A stretch of DNA of 64,000 bases, from the NCBI GenBank assembly GCA_038380435.1, contig JAWZYU010000034.1:4136704-4200703 (forward strand), written 5' to 3'. Made by a program: the position numbers and the translations under genes. The stretch's first letter is position 1. Each line of letters starts with the position of its first letter. The DNA comes from Ryuthela nishihirai. Lineage: Eukaryota; Arthropoda; Arachnida; Araneae; Heptathelidae. Positions 31,797-43,100 of the stretch are shown here, in pieces. The notes beneath the pieces were generated by a model. That model made no database searches and was not told the origin of the DNA. It saw only the letters and a list, made by a program, of their open reading frames with translations.

Positions 31797-32118
31797 CTAG
31801 CACGCCAGGCTCATAATCTGGAGTCCCCGGTTCGAATCCCACCTGTGTCAGCGTTGATATTTATCTCTGCTAAACCCCCTCGCTGCCCTCGGTTAGAAGG
31901 GGCATCGATGGACTTGGAAAGACCACCGTCCGTTGGATAAGCCGCGGTCCCTTGTGCGGGAGAGCCATACCCTCTGCACATACCTTGAGACTGCAGGCTG
32001 CCATCTGTCTCCTAACAGCTGTTCAATGTGTTCTCTTTCCCCAACCATCTTGGGGTCCTTATGACCTGGCCATTTAGCCGTGGAGTGCAAAAAAGGTGCC
32101 GCTCAAAGGTAAAGGTGA
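31797..32118 (+). mobile_element. SINE1 copy, diverged
   Basis: From tagcacgccaggctcataat (head, missing its first bases) to gctcaaaggtaaagg; the tail body is partly deleted. Interestingly it keeps ctcataatctg, nearer to tRNA-Met than the cgtaatctg of most copies. Confidence 0.78.
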
Positions 32119-32134
32119 GTGTCTTTTTCTACTG

Positions 32135-32605
32135 ATTGTATAATAGTTTGGTTCTTTCTAGGGTTAGTTATGGTAGTGAAACTTGGACACTTTGTAAACA
32201 AGATAACAGGAAACTAGATGCTTTTGATTCCAGATGCTTGCGCAGTATCTTGGGCATTAGGTGGTTCAACTTTGTAACTAATGATGAGATTAGGCAAAGG
32301 AGTCTGCAACCTCCTTTAAGCAGCATATTGTGCAGAGAGAGACTCCGTTGGTTTGGCCATGTTGCCCGTATGAATAATTATAGATTAGCGAATAGGGTTA
32401 TGAACAGTGTGCCTAGAGGCCTCAAAAAGAAGGGGAGATCTAGGATACGGTGGGCAGACAATGTCAAACAGGACCTTGTTAGAATTGGTGTGCAGTGGTC
32501 AGATGCAGTAGATGTAGCTCAGGATAGACTTGCTTGGAGAACTAAATTGCACGGTCTGGTTGGACCTCCATAGCCCATGGCTGCTTGAGGAGGATAAGGA
32601 TGATC
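32135..32605 (+). mobile_element. LINE copy B, 3' end only
   Basis: Plus-strand 3' terminal part of the same LINE as copies A and C. It has one open frame of 145 codons with YGSETWTLCKQDNRKLDAFD, LRSILGIRWFNFVTND and RLRWFGHVARM, then RIRWADNVKQDLVRIGVQW before the stop at 32571. The 3' end reads gctgcttgaggaggataagg then atgatc. Severe 5' truncation is typical of LINE insertion. Confidence 0.9.
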
Positions 32606-32973
32606 TTTCTCTGTTGTTTCCACATTGTCATTAATGTGAAACTTTTGGTCACCGAGATTATTTTTTCAGCTCTAAAAAATTGATAATCGCTTGGAGTAGA
32701 TCGGTATCGTAAGCAGAGTGTTCCAAGATCTCTCATCACTTGATTTTGATCATCAGACAGCGAGATGAACTGAACACTGATGCAAAGAACTCTGTCACAC
32801 GCGATCAGCTATTTCTTCACACGTTTCCATCATCTTCAAGTTACTCCGCAAAGCTATTATTAGCCTATCATATAGTTGAATATCACGGCGTACCTTTAAT
32901 TCAATAAACAATTCTAACAGTATGTATATTTATCATCTTATTAATTATGAACAGTTTCAGTGCATGCCTCGTA
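32606..32973. other. Unassigned stretch
   Basis: No supported gene or known repeat. Confidence 0.4.
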
Positions 32974-33485
32974 CAGTCGCTCAAAAAAGTATCCGAACAC
33001 TACGGTTGATTAGAGAATTCGGGAAAAATATCTAGCAAGGATTTTTTTTAGAAATTAGTGATCTGGCAACCTTCGTGTCACGTGATTACAGAATTCAGGA
33101 AAAATATCTGGAGCGTGTACAGCAACTGTACACGCTCCAGTTACCGTTCACAGCAAGCTGGAGCGTGTGCAGTTACTGCACAGTTTGCTGTGAACGGTAA
33201 CTGCACACGCTCAATATTTCCGTGAGTGAGCCCACACGATCTAGTATCAAAATAATATGACCACCTACAGTCGCTCAAAAAAGTATCCGAACACTACGGT
33301 TGATTACAGAATTCAAAAAAAAAATATCTGGCAACGATTTTCTTTTAGAAATTAGTGATCAGGCAACCTTCGTGTCACGAATCACGAAGGTTGCCAGATC
33401 ACTAATTTCTAAAAAAAATCATTGCCAGATATTTTTCCCGAATTCAGTAGCCAATCATAGTTTTCAGATATTTTTTGAGCGACTT
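32974..33485. mobile_element. M1 MITE, long composite form
   Basis: TA-flanked, with the 15-bp hairpin at about 33113-33140, a partly deleted 33-bp hairpin (gttactgcacagtttgctg) and an internal M1 start near 33268. The right end reads gagcgacttta, one change from the consensus. Confidence 0.88.
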
Positions 33486-33689
33486 TACATACAATTCAAT
33501 CTGTCGAACCTTAAGCCCAAACTCCTTCCACCAAAAGTAGAAAACATTGCTTACTTAAGTGGAGGGTCGGACCTAGGGGTGGGGAGGCGCTTAAGAATGC
33601 TACTAATGATAATGGAGATCAAAATTATTAACGTTGTGCATATTTCACGCATTTTTCAACAATATTTTTTTAACTAGTAAACCGAACGG

Positions 33690-34178
33690 TTGTGTTGTTT
33701 TACTTCTGAGAGACGCACTTTTGGCACACGTTGCGCTAAAATGATCAGGTCACACGGACCCCGAGGGCTTACAGAAGGTTGGGGAGAGAGGTTGTTGGGT
33801 TGTTTTACCTCTGAGCGGCACTTTTTTGCACAACATGGGCTAAATGACCAGGTCACGTGGACCCCGAAGGATCAGAGAAAGTTGGGGGAGGGGACCCACA
33901 GGAACAGCTATTGGGAAACAGATGGTAGCCTCCAGTCAAGGCCATCCAGTGTGTTTTTTAACGTGCACAAGGTATGGCTCTCCCGCACACGGGGCACGGC
34001 TTAACGTCCCATCCGACGGACGGCGGCCTTTCCAAGTCCATCGGTGTCCCTTACTGACCGTAGGCAGGGTGGGGAATTTTGCGGAGAAAAAACTCAACAC
34101 TGACCCAGCTAGGACTCGAACCTGGGAACTAGAGATTACCAGTCTGGTGAGCTACCAACTGATCCACCACCGCCCCCA
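33690..34178 (-). mobile_element. SINE1 copy with extra partial tail
   Basis: A full minus-strand SINE1 (tail at 33795, gttgggttgttttacctc; head ending accaccgccccc) preceded by a partial, diverged tail fragment at 33690-33794. The join differs from the fixed 169-bp junction. Confidence 0.85.
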
Positions 34179-34179
34179 T

Positions 34180-34456
34180 GGGGAGAGGGGACTCACTGGA
34201 CTAGTGTTACGAGGCAGATGGTAGCCTCTTGTCAAGGCCATCCAGCGTGTTCTTTTACGTGGGGAATGGATCTCCCTCACACAGCGCCACGGCTCAACAT
34301 CCCATCCGACGGACGGGGTCTTCGGTGTCCTCTACTGACCGAGGGCAAGGCGAGAGTTTTGGGAGATAAATCTCAACGCTGGTCCAGCTGGGAATCGAAG
34401 CTGGGAACTTCAGATTACGAGCCTGGCGCGCTACAGACTGAGACTCTCCCGTCCAA
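34180..34456 (-). mobile_element. SINE1 copy, diverged, tail lost
   Basis: Minus-strand copy from gggactcactggact to gactctcccgtcc, lacking the last part of the tail. It abuts the head of the preceding copy. Confidence 0.75.
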
Positions 34457-34580
34457 AAAACAGAGGGAAAAATGTTACACTGAAGTATAAATCCAATCTC
34501 TTAACCCACCTTCATCCCTTTAATTTTTTCTAGTTCCTGAGCCGCTTAAGTGCTTAAGTATTTATTTCAAAAACGATATA

Positions 34581-36478
34581 GGGGCGGGGGGTGGCTCAGA
34601 CGGTAGCGCGCCAGTCTCGTAATTTGCAGTTCCCAGGTTCGAGTCCCAGCTGGGTCAGCGTTGAGATTTATCTCGGCAAAAGCCCTGCCTACATTCAGTA
34701 GCGGACACCGATTGGCTTGGAAATGACACCGTCCGTCGGATGGGACGTTAAGCCGTGGGGCCGTGTGCGGGAGAGTCATACCTTGTGCACGTTAAAGAAC
34801 TCGCTGGTTGGTCTTTACGAGAGGCTAACATCTGTCTTCCAACAGCTGTTCCAGTAGGTCCCCTCATCCAACCTTCTCTGAGTCTTCGGGGTTCACGTGA
34901 CCTTGCCATTTAGCCTATGGTGTGCAAAAAAGTGCCGCTCAGAGGTGAAACAATCCAACGTTAAAGAACACGCTGGACGGCCTTGACGGGAGGCTACCAT
35001 CTGTCTCCCAACAGCTGTTCCAGTGGGACCCCTCCCCCAACTTTCTCTGATCCTTCGGGGTCCACGTGACCTGGTCATTTAGCCCATGGTATGCAAAAAT
35101 GTGCTACTCAGAAGTAAAACAATCCAACGTTAAAGAACACGCTGGATGGCCTTGACGGGAGGCTACCATCTGTCTCCCAACAGCTGTTCCCGTGGGTCCC
35201 CTCCCCCAACCTTCTCTGAGCATTTGGGGTCCTTGTGACCTGGCCATTTAGCCCATGGTGTGCAAAAAACTGCCGCTCAGAGGTAAAACAATCCAACGTT
35301 AAAGAACACGCTGGATGGCCTTGACGGGAGGCTACCATCTGTCTCCCAATAGCTGTTCCCATGGGTCCCCTCCCTCAACTTTCTCTGATCCTTCGGGGTC
35401 CATGTCACCTGGCCATTTAGCCCATGGTGTGCAAAAAAATGCCGCTCAGAATGAAAACAACCCAACGTTAAATAATACACTGGATGGCCTTGACTGTAGG
35501 CTACCATCTGTCTCCCAACAGCTGTTCCAGTGGGTCCCCTCCCCCAACCTTCTCTCAGCATTTGGGGTCCTCGAGACCTGGCCATTTAGCCCATGGTGTG
35601 CAAAAAAGTGCCGCTCAGAGGTAAAACAATCCAACGTTAAAGAACACGCTGGATGGCCTTGACGGAAGGCTACCATCTGTCTCCCAATAGCTGTTCCCGT
35701 GTTATCCCCTCCCCCAACCTTCTCTGATCCTTCGGAGTCCATGTGACCTGGCCATTTAGCCCATTGTGTGCAAAAAAGTGCCGCTAAGAGGTAAAACTAC
35801 CCAACCTTAAAGAATACGCTGGATGGCCTTGTCGAGAGGCTACCATCTGTCTTCCAACAGCTGTTCCAGTGGGTCCCCTCCTCCAACCTTCTCTGATCCT
35901 TCGGGGTACACGTCACCTGGCCATTTAGCCCATGGTGTGCAAAAAAGTGCCGCTCAGAGGTAAAACAACAAAACGTTAAAGAACACGCTGGATGGCCTTG
36001 ACAGGAGGCTACCATCTGTCTCCCAACAGCTGTTCCAGTGGATCCCCTCCCCCAACCTTCTCTGATCCTTCGGGGTCCACGTGACCTGGCCATTTAGCCC
36101 AGGTGTGCAAAAAACTGCCGCTCAGAGGTAAAACAATCCAACGTTAAAAAACACGCTGGATGGCCTTGTCGAGAGGCTACCATCTGTCTTCCAACAGCTG
36201 TTCCAGTGGGTCCCCTCCTCCAACCTTCTCTGATCCTTCGGGGTACACGTCACCTGGCCATTTAGCCCATGGTGTGCAAAAAAGTGCCGCTCAGAGGTAA
36301 AACAACCCAACATTAAGGAACACTCTGGATGGCCTTGACGGGAGGCTACCATCTGTCTCCCAACAGCTGTTCCACTGGGTCCCCTCCCCCAACCTTCTCT
36401 GATCCTTCGGGGTCCACGTGACCTGGCCATTTAGCCCATGGTGTGCAAAAAAGTGCCGCTCAAAGGTAAAACAACTCA
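34581..36478 (+). mobile_element. SINE1 with ten tail bodies (largest array)
   Basis: One head and core (34581-34790) followed by the tail body. Extra units start at 34959, 35128, 35297, 35466, 35635, 35805, 35974, 36142 and 36311, steps of 168-170, with the usual caatccaacgttaaag junction. Variants alternate: agcatttggggtcct in the units at 35128 and 35466; cccaatagctgttccc in 35297 and 35635; ccttgtcgagaggctacc with gtacacgtcacc in 35805 and 36142. This shows secondary duplication by two units (about 338 bp). No clear target-site duplication. Open frames of about 100 codons are by-products. Confidence 0.93.
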
Positions 36479-36479
36479 A

Positions 36480-36945
36480 AACAACTCAAATGTGATTAAA
36501 AAGAGTAAAAATAACAATCCTGAAATTTTTTAATGCGCCATAGTTTTGTCAGTATTATAGCAATATTTAAGTTATTCATCGAAAACAGACAAAAATAATG
36601 TATTCTGCTAGTGACTTCTTCAACCTTTATTATCACCATGTGTTACAATGGGCGAAAGAGCCTAATGAATAATAAACGCTACCCCGAAACACAGTGACGT
36701 CAATGTCACCCTTCACAGTTACGGTCATGACTACGTTGAAAGACTGCTAAGGCCACAACCCATGTCACATCTTAATGTATGACATTGTGATAGTCATGAA
36801 TATTTTAAAACTTCCCAACGCATTTATATTTCTTATTCTCGGTTCAACTATCAGATTAAAACATTTTGTATGTTTTAAATAAAGATAAGAATTATATCGT
36901 TTGAAAGATTTTTCCTTGTGCAGACGATAGAGATGCATTCCCGTA
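36480..36945. other. Unassigned AT-rich stretch
   Basis: No supported gene; no repeat recognised. Confidence 0.45.
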
Positions 36946-37727
36946 CAGTCGCTGAAAAAAAGTATCCGAACACTACGGTTGATTACAGAATTCAGAAAAA
37001 AATATTTAGCAACGATTTTTTTAGAAATTTTTTTTAGCAACCTTCGTGTCACGTGACACGAAGGTTGCTAAAAAATTTTCTAAAAAAAAATCGTGGTCAG
37101 ATATTTTTTCTGAATTCTGTAATCAACCATAGTGTTCGGATACTTTTTTGAGCGACTGTAGGTGGTCATATTATTTTGATACTAGATCGTGTGGGCTTAC
37201 TCACGGAAATATTGATCGTGTGCAGTTACCGTTCACAGCAAACTGGAGCGTGTGCAGTAACTGCACACGCTCCAGTTTGCTGTGAACGGTAACTGGAGCG
37301 TGTACAGTTGCTGTACACGCTCCAGAAATTTTTCCTGAATTCTGTAATCACGTGACACGAAGGTTGCCAGATCACTCATTTCTAAAAAAAATCGTTGCCA
37401 GATATTTTTCCTGAATTCTGTAATCAACCGTAGTGTTCGGATACTTTTCTGAGCGACTGTAGGTGGTCATATTATTTTGATACTAGATCGTGTGGGCTCA
37501 CTCACGGAAATATTGAGCGTGTGCAGTTACCGTTCACAGCAAACTGGAGCGTGTGCAGTAACTGCACACGCTCCAGTTTGCTGTGAACAGATATTTTTTC
37601 TGAATTCTGTAATCACGTGACACGAAGGTTGCCAGATCACTCATTTCTTTAAAAAAAAATCGTTGCCAGATATTTTTTCTGAATTCTGCAATCAACCGTA
37701 GTGTTCGGATACTTTTTTGACCGACTG
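36946..37727. mobile_element. M1 MITE, triple composite
   Basis: TA-flanked. Three M1 right ends (about 37157, 37458, 37727) separated by two copies of ggtggtcatattattttgat-cactcacggaaatattga and of the 33-bp hairpin. It looks like serial tandem growth of the long form, or repeated insertion at the same internal TA. Confidence 0.88.
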
Positions 37728-38215
37728 TACAAATTTCGTAAAAACATGAAAAATGGCTTTTGAATAAATTTACAGCTACTTTTTTTGCAATTAAAAAATG
37801 GCAACGTCCGCTATTAGCTACGCGTTCTGATGACAAGTGCGTGCTAGGCACATGCAGTGACGTCAATCGATCCGTTGGTATAGTAACGTAACACAACAAT
37901 TCAGAAGAAGGCAACGTCAACAATGCATTGCGTGCCCACAACAAGAGAAATTGCCATGCTCGACCAATTAGATGCGAGCCTTTAAGAGGAGCGAGACTGA
38001 ATTCATTCTCAGCTGAATATTCATACCGCTAAACTCTGGCATTTTTATGGCATTTGGAAAGCGAGGAGGATGGCGTGATCAAGTGATGTGTTTTGCTTCA
38101 ATTTTAAATAAAAGTTTAATTTAAAGTGGTTAAGTTCCGGATAGAAAACTAAATGGAGAGAAGTCCGAGTTTTGAACTACAATAAACGAAGACACAATTC
38201 TGGTACAGTCGGTCA
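37728..38215. other. Unassigned stretch
   Basis: No gene or repeat recognised; contains tgcagtgacgtcaatcgatc (a CRE-like TGACGTCA) near 37854. Confidence 0.4.
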
Positions 38216-38632
38216 AAAAAGTATCTGAAAACTACGGTGGATTACAGAATTCAGAAAAAATGTCTGGCAACGATTTTTTTTTTTAGAAATTAGTGATCTG
38301 GCAACCTTCGTTTCACGTGATTGCAGAATTCAGGAAAAATATCTGGAGCGTGTACAGCAACTGAACACGCTCCAGTTACCGTTCACAGCAAACTGGAGCG
38401 TGTGCAGTTACTGTACACGCTCCAGTTTGCTGTGAACGGTAACTGCACACGCTCAATATTTCCGTGAGTGAGCCCACACGATCTAGTATCAAAATAATAT
38501 GACCACCTACAGTCGCTCAAAAAAGTATCCGAACACTACGGTTGATTACAGAATTTAGAAAAAATACCTGGCAACGATTTTTTAGAAATTAATGATCTGG
38601 CAACCTTCGTGTCACGTGACACGAAGGTTGCC
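38216..38632. mobile_element. M1 MITE, long form lacking the right end
   Basis: Starts cagtcggtcaaaaaagtatc after TA, has both hairpins and an internal M1 start, and stops at acgaaggttgcc just past a palindrome centre. The final half is missing and a hAT-like fragment follows. Confidence 0.85.
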
Positions 38633-38637
38633 GGATT

Positions 38638-38832
38638 TATGCTTCACGTACCCCCTACAAATGTGTATGTAACTGGCGTACCCCTTGTATAGATAGATAA
38701 AACTATAGTTATAGTATAAAAATTTGAATAAAATAAAACATATATATATGTATTAAATATATCTCGCGACTTTTGAGCTCTCACTGCGTACCCCAAAACA
38801 TTTTATCCCGTACCCCACGTTGAAAACCCCTG
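38638..38832. mobile_element. hAT-like element end
   Basis: Contains gtaccccctacaaatg and gtaccccttgtatag, and ends cgtaccccacgttgaaaacc then cctg. In reverse this is a CAGGGGTTTTCAACGTGGGG-type terminus common in hAT elements. The left end is lost against the M1 copy, and only one terminus is seen. Confidence 0.55.
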
Positions 38833-38877
38833 TTCTAAATAATGTAGTGCGCCAGGCTCCTAATCTGTCAGGGGTCG

Positions 38878-39266
38878 GGGGGCGGGGGTGGCTCAGTCGG
38901 TAGCGCGTCAGGCTCGTAATCTGTAGTTACCAGGTTCGAGTCCCAGCTGGGTCAGCGTTGAGATTTATTTCCGCAAAATTCCCCGCCCTGCCCACGGTCA
39001 GTAGATGGGCTTGGAAAGATGGTCACCGATGGGCTTGGAAAGGCCGCCGTCCGTCGGATGGGACGTTAAGCCGTGGCCCCGTGTACGGGAGAGCCATACC
39101 CTGTGTACGTTAAAAAACACGCTGGATGGCCTTGACAGGAGGCTACCATCTGTCTCCCAACAGCTGTTCCAGTGGGTTCTCTTCCCCAACCTTCTCTGAG
39201 CCTTTGGGGTTCATGTGACCTGGCCATTTAGCCCATGGTGTGCAAAAAAGTGCCGCTCAGAGGTAA
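38878..39266 (+). mobile_element. SINE1 copy, full length
   Basis: Complete head, core and tail body, with a short local duplication of gatgggcttggaaag at 39004-39042. It ends in an (aac)n run. A 30-bp SINE1 head scrap (gtgcgccaggctcctaatctg) lies just upstream at 38847-38868. Confidence 0.88.
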
Positions 39267-39419
39267 AACAACAACAACAACAACAACAACCCTAGATGCG
39301 AAGAAACGAAAGAGTTGCTTATGAAAGTGCAATGTGAAATTCTACGCCCAGTTTAGTTTCCTTTTCTGAACAAGAACAGATAATCATCATTCTTAAATAC
39401 GGCCACCAGGGGACTTTTG

Positions 39420-40660
39420 TGATCCCGCAATGCTGAAACGTAAGTTCGAAACAACTGGGACACCAGAGCAAGTTGCAAAGAACTAGGACGTAGAGCAGAT
39501 TCGAAACAATCAGAACGCAGAGGAAGTTCGAAAGAACTAGAACACGGAGAAAGTTCAAAGGAACTGAAACACAGAGCAAATTAAAAAGAACTACGACACA
39601 CGGCAAGTTTGAAAGAGCTAAGGCATGGTGCAAGTTCCAAAGAACTAGGATATATATTAAATTCGAAACAATAGGGCATAGAGCAGGTTCAAAACTACTA
39701 GTATACAAAGCAAGGTCTAAATCAACACGACAAAGAGCAAGTACACTCGCTCAAAAAAGTATCCGAACACTACGGTTGATTACAGAATTCAGAAAAAATA
39801 TCTGGCAACGATTTTTTTAGAAATTTTTTTAGCAACCTTCGTGTCACGTGACAGAAGGTTTTTTTTTAGAAATTTTTTTTAGCAACCTCCGTGTCACGTG
39901 ACACGAAGGTTGCTAAAAAATTTTCTAAAAAAATCGTTGCCAGATATTTTTTCTGAATTCTGTAATCAACCGTGGTGTTCGGATACTTTTTTGAGCGACT
40001 CTAGGTGGTCATATTATTTTGATAGTAGATCGTGTGGGCTCACTCACGGAAATATTGAGCGTGTGCAGTTACCGTTCACAGCAAACTGGAGCGTGTACAG
40101 TAACTGCACACGCTCCAGTTTGCTGTGAACGGTAACTGGAGCGTGTACAGTTGCTGTACACGCTCCAGATATTTTTCCTGAATTCTGTAATCACGTGACA
40201 CGAAGGTTGCCAGATCACTCATTTCTAAAAATAATCGTTGCCACATATTTTTTCTGAATTCTGTAATCAACCGTATTGTTCGGATACTTTATTGAGCGAC
40301 TGTACAAAAAACAAGGCCACAGGAAAAGTTCGAAAGAACTAGCACATAGAGCAAGTTCGAAAGAGCTAGGAGAATGGAGCAAATTTTGAAAGAACTAAGA
40401 AACAAAGTAAGTTCGAAACAATCATGAAACAAGTTTGAAATAACTAGGATACGGAACAATCGATAAGAAATGGACACAGAACAAGACACAAAGCAAATTC
40501 GTAACAACTAGGCCACGGAGAAAGTTCGAAAGAACTAAATAAGGCGTGGAGAACTTTTGAAATAACTAGGATAATGAACAAGTTCGAAAGAACTAAGAAA
40601 ATGTAGCAAGTTCTAAAGAATTAGGACACAGAGCAATTTTGAAAGAACTAAGACGTAGAA
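39420..40660. repeat. Degenerate minisatellite, ~27-bp unit, split by M1
   Basis: Loose repeats of aagttcgaaagaactaggac plus acagagc on both sides of the M1 at 39744-40302. Units vary widely, so the array is old. The part from about 39612 to 40380, with the M1 in it, is paralogous to 42158-42655. Confidence 0.85.
39744..40302. mobile_element. M1 MITE, long composite form
   Basis: TA-flanked within the minisatellite. A short fold-back with a duplicated centre (39840-39910) is followed by the hairpin segment and a final M1 half. Confidence 0.88.
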
Positions 40661-41509
40661 GCGCAGAATGAGAGTAAATTCGATGGGTCAAAGTGATCGG
40701 CTTTGAACTCAGAGTAAGGATATTGGTTCAACTTCTTAAAAGATTTGAGTTACATTTGTAAGCCTGAAAAATTCCCAATGTTTCGTGTAACTAAGTGATC
40801 AGCAAAACTTGGATGACTGTGAGAAGAAATCTCGGATTTGAAGCATCGATCTATCGACTCCTTCCTCGCAGTGTGATTTGCTGGCCTCTGTTGATCAAAG
40901 GAATGAAATCCGTAATGAAAGTCCGCGCACAAAGGAAAATTATATAAAAAATATTTAAAAAATGATAAAAATAAATAAATATATTATATAAAAAAAGCAT
41001 AAAAAATAAAAAAAATAAATAAAACAAAAAACTAAAAGAATAATAACTAAAAAAAAGCATTAAAAAAACTAAAAAGAAAAATTAATTCTCCAAACAACTC
41101 TGAATGCTTCCCTGAAAGCATATACAAACATAAACACTCATAAAATCCTAAAATATCAATTTTCACTGGGCGACTATCTCTTACTGCTTTGCACGATATC
41201 AAATATAATTTTGATAACCAAAATATTAATATATACGCGAACCCTAAATTTAAAATAAAAAACATAATACCCACATACATCCAAAATTATCATTCTGAGA
41301 AAGCCTGTAGAAGGACCTCTCAATACCACGTAACGTTAAACAACAACGTTAAACAACAACAAACAACTGAGAGGGGACACTTAACAAGGGCAATTCGGAG
41401 CCGGAGTCGAATATTGTAGCTCGGTTCATCAGGAAAGTCGGATTCAAGCTAATTATCTGTTTTGCTGGGAGCGTTAACGAAGTTTGCCGAAGAGTTTCGT
41501 TCCTAATCT
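40661..41509. other. Unassigned AT-rich stretch with A-rich runs
   Basis: Contains a strongly A/T-biased segment (40940-41080, runs like taaaaaataaaaaaaataaa). No gene supported. Confidence 0.45.
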
Positions 41510-41517
41510 CCCTAATG

Positions 41518-41720
41518 CAGGGGTGGGCAATTGTTTTCGTACCTACACTGCGCATGCGTATTGACGTGGCCGTCCTAGTGGAAAATACGAGACGAATCTT
41601 CTTTCGCGCACGGGAAGGAAATCTCGGTTCAAGGCGTATTTTTCTGACTGTCTTGGCGGGCCACAAAAAAAACTCTTAGCGGGCCGAATGTGGCCGCGGG
41701 CCGCTATTTGCCCACCCCTG
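41518..41720. mobile_element. hAT-type MITE with 8-bp target duplication
   Basis: Ends caggggtgggcaattg and, reversed, caggggtgggcaaatag. Perfect 8-bp target-site duplication ccctaatg at 41510-41517 and 41721-41728, the signature length for hAT elements. 203 bp, non-coding, with a ccgcgggccgc-rich right interior. Confidence 0.95.
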
Positions 41721-41954
41721 CCCTAATGCCTTTCCGTGACCAATTGCCCTTAACTGCAGGGAAGGCCGTGAGGTCAACACGACTTCGCTTCGTACGCGGA
41801 TTCGAAATGTAACAGCTATTTCTAAAGCGAAATTTCTCTCCCGTTGGACTGTCAATGCTGCTTTAGTCTGTAATGTCATTTCGTGCGGGATTTATTATAT
41901 TATTTGGAATCCGCAAAAAAATCTTTCAGTCAGGACTGGAATGGATTTAAATAA

Positions 41955-42157
41955 AAAAGAAATAAATACCCCCTCAAGCAGCTGCTTGCCACAGAGGTCT
42001 GACAGGAGCCTGTCAGTTTATATGCCATAGTAGAAGGTCTGTGAGGACGGCAGGACCTCAACAGAAAAACAACACAAGCGTCCATGCCTTGGACGGGGCT
42101 CGAACCCAGGTCTCTTAGATCAGTAGCCAAGCGCGCTAACCGCTCGGCCATGGGACT
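41955..42157 (-). mobile_element. SINE2 copy, full length
   Basis: Minus-strand copy, tail side at 41955 (aagaaataaataccccctc), B box ggttcgagcccc on the minus strand near 42095, head ending at 42157 (cagtcccatggccgagcgg). It lies against the left edge of the duplicated minisatellite block. Confidence 0.88.
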
Positions 42158-42655
42158 GCTATAGGACATGGAGCAAATTTCGAAAGAGCTAGGACATGGT
42201 TCAAGTTCCGAAGAACTAGTATATATATTAAATTCGAAACAATAGGGCATAGAGCAAGTTCGGAGCTACTAGTATACAAAGCAAGGTCTAAATCAATACG
42301 ACAAAGAGCAAGTACAGTCGCTCAAAAAAGTATCCGAACACTACGGTTGATTACAAAATTCAGAAAAAATATCTGGCAACGATTTTTTTTTAGTTTCCTG
42401 TGAACGGTAACTGGAGCGTGTACAGTTGCTGTACACGCTCCAGATATTTTTCCTGAATTCTGTAATCACGTGACACGAAGGTTGCCAGATCACTAACTTC
42501 TAAAAAAATCGTTGCCAGATATTTTTTCTAAATTCTGTAATCAACCGTAGTGTTCGGATACTTTTTTGAGCGACTGTGCAAAAAACAAGGCCACAGGAAA
42601 GGTTCGAAAGAACTAGCACATAGAGCAAGTTCGAAAGAGCTAGGACATACACTCT
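42158..42655. repeat. Second copy of minisatellite block, with M1
   Basis: Left part shares aactagtatatatattaaat, gaaacaatagggcatagagc and caaggtctaaatca with 39640-39741. Right part shares caaaaaacaaggccacagga and gaactagcacatagagcaag with 40303-40370. M1 sits at the identical position in both, so the block was duplicated after insertion. Confidence 0.88.
42315..42576. mobile_element. M1 MITE, shortened long form
   Basis: TA then cagtcgctc; ends gagcgactg then tg. It keeps the 15-bp hairpin but lost the first centre and most of the 33-bp hairpin, compared with its paralogue at 39744-40302. Confidence 0.88.
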
Positions 42656-42794
42656 AAATAAAAAAAAATCAATAAACAAAATTATTCTTTTGATATTTTA
42701 AGAGTTAATGGAAGTTTCAACCTTTAATTATATAATTGTGGAAAAGAAAGTATTTCAAAATTTAACTAAAAACGCAAAGAATAACTTCCACGTG

Positions 42795-43000
42795 AAAGTA
42801 GCCTACTCGGTGGCTCAGTGGTATTGCGCTGACTGACGGTGACACTGAGACTGCAGAGGTCCAGGTTCGAATCTCGGTGTGGATGACATGGTCGTTCGTT
42901 CTGTTCCTATCCGCTGTGATTGTCCCTCAATATCAAAAAAGAGATAATTATCGACATGTCATAAATTTCTATTTTTCTCTCATTGCGACAAAAAGCGGAA
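42795..43000 (+). mobile_element. Possible third tRNA-derived SINE
   Basis: ctcggtggctcagtggtatt (A box-like) and aggtccaggttcgaatctcg (B box) are spaced as in a tRNA promoter, but the intervening arm is long and the sequence runs on into unrelated AT-rich DNA. Only one copy is in the window, so family status is a guess. Confidence 0.45.
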
Positions 43001-43044
43001 AAATTGGCTCTAGTAAGTTCATCCAAATCGAAAAAAAACGTCGA

Positions 43045-43100
43045 CTGAAGCAGCTGCTTGACACAGAGATCTCACAGGAATTTGTCTGTGGAATAAACCA
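43045..43100 (-). mobile_element. SINE2 body scrap
   Basis: gaagcagctgcttgacacag and atctcacaggaatttgtct match the antisense SINE2 body with several differences. Short and old. Confidence 0.55.

Noticed and set aside
40940..41280. Membrane-like Phe/Leu/Tyr-rich open frames
   Set aside because: They translate A/T-rich low-complexity DNA, which always gives hydrophobic-looking frames.
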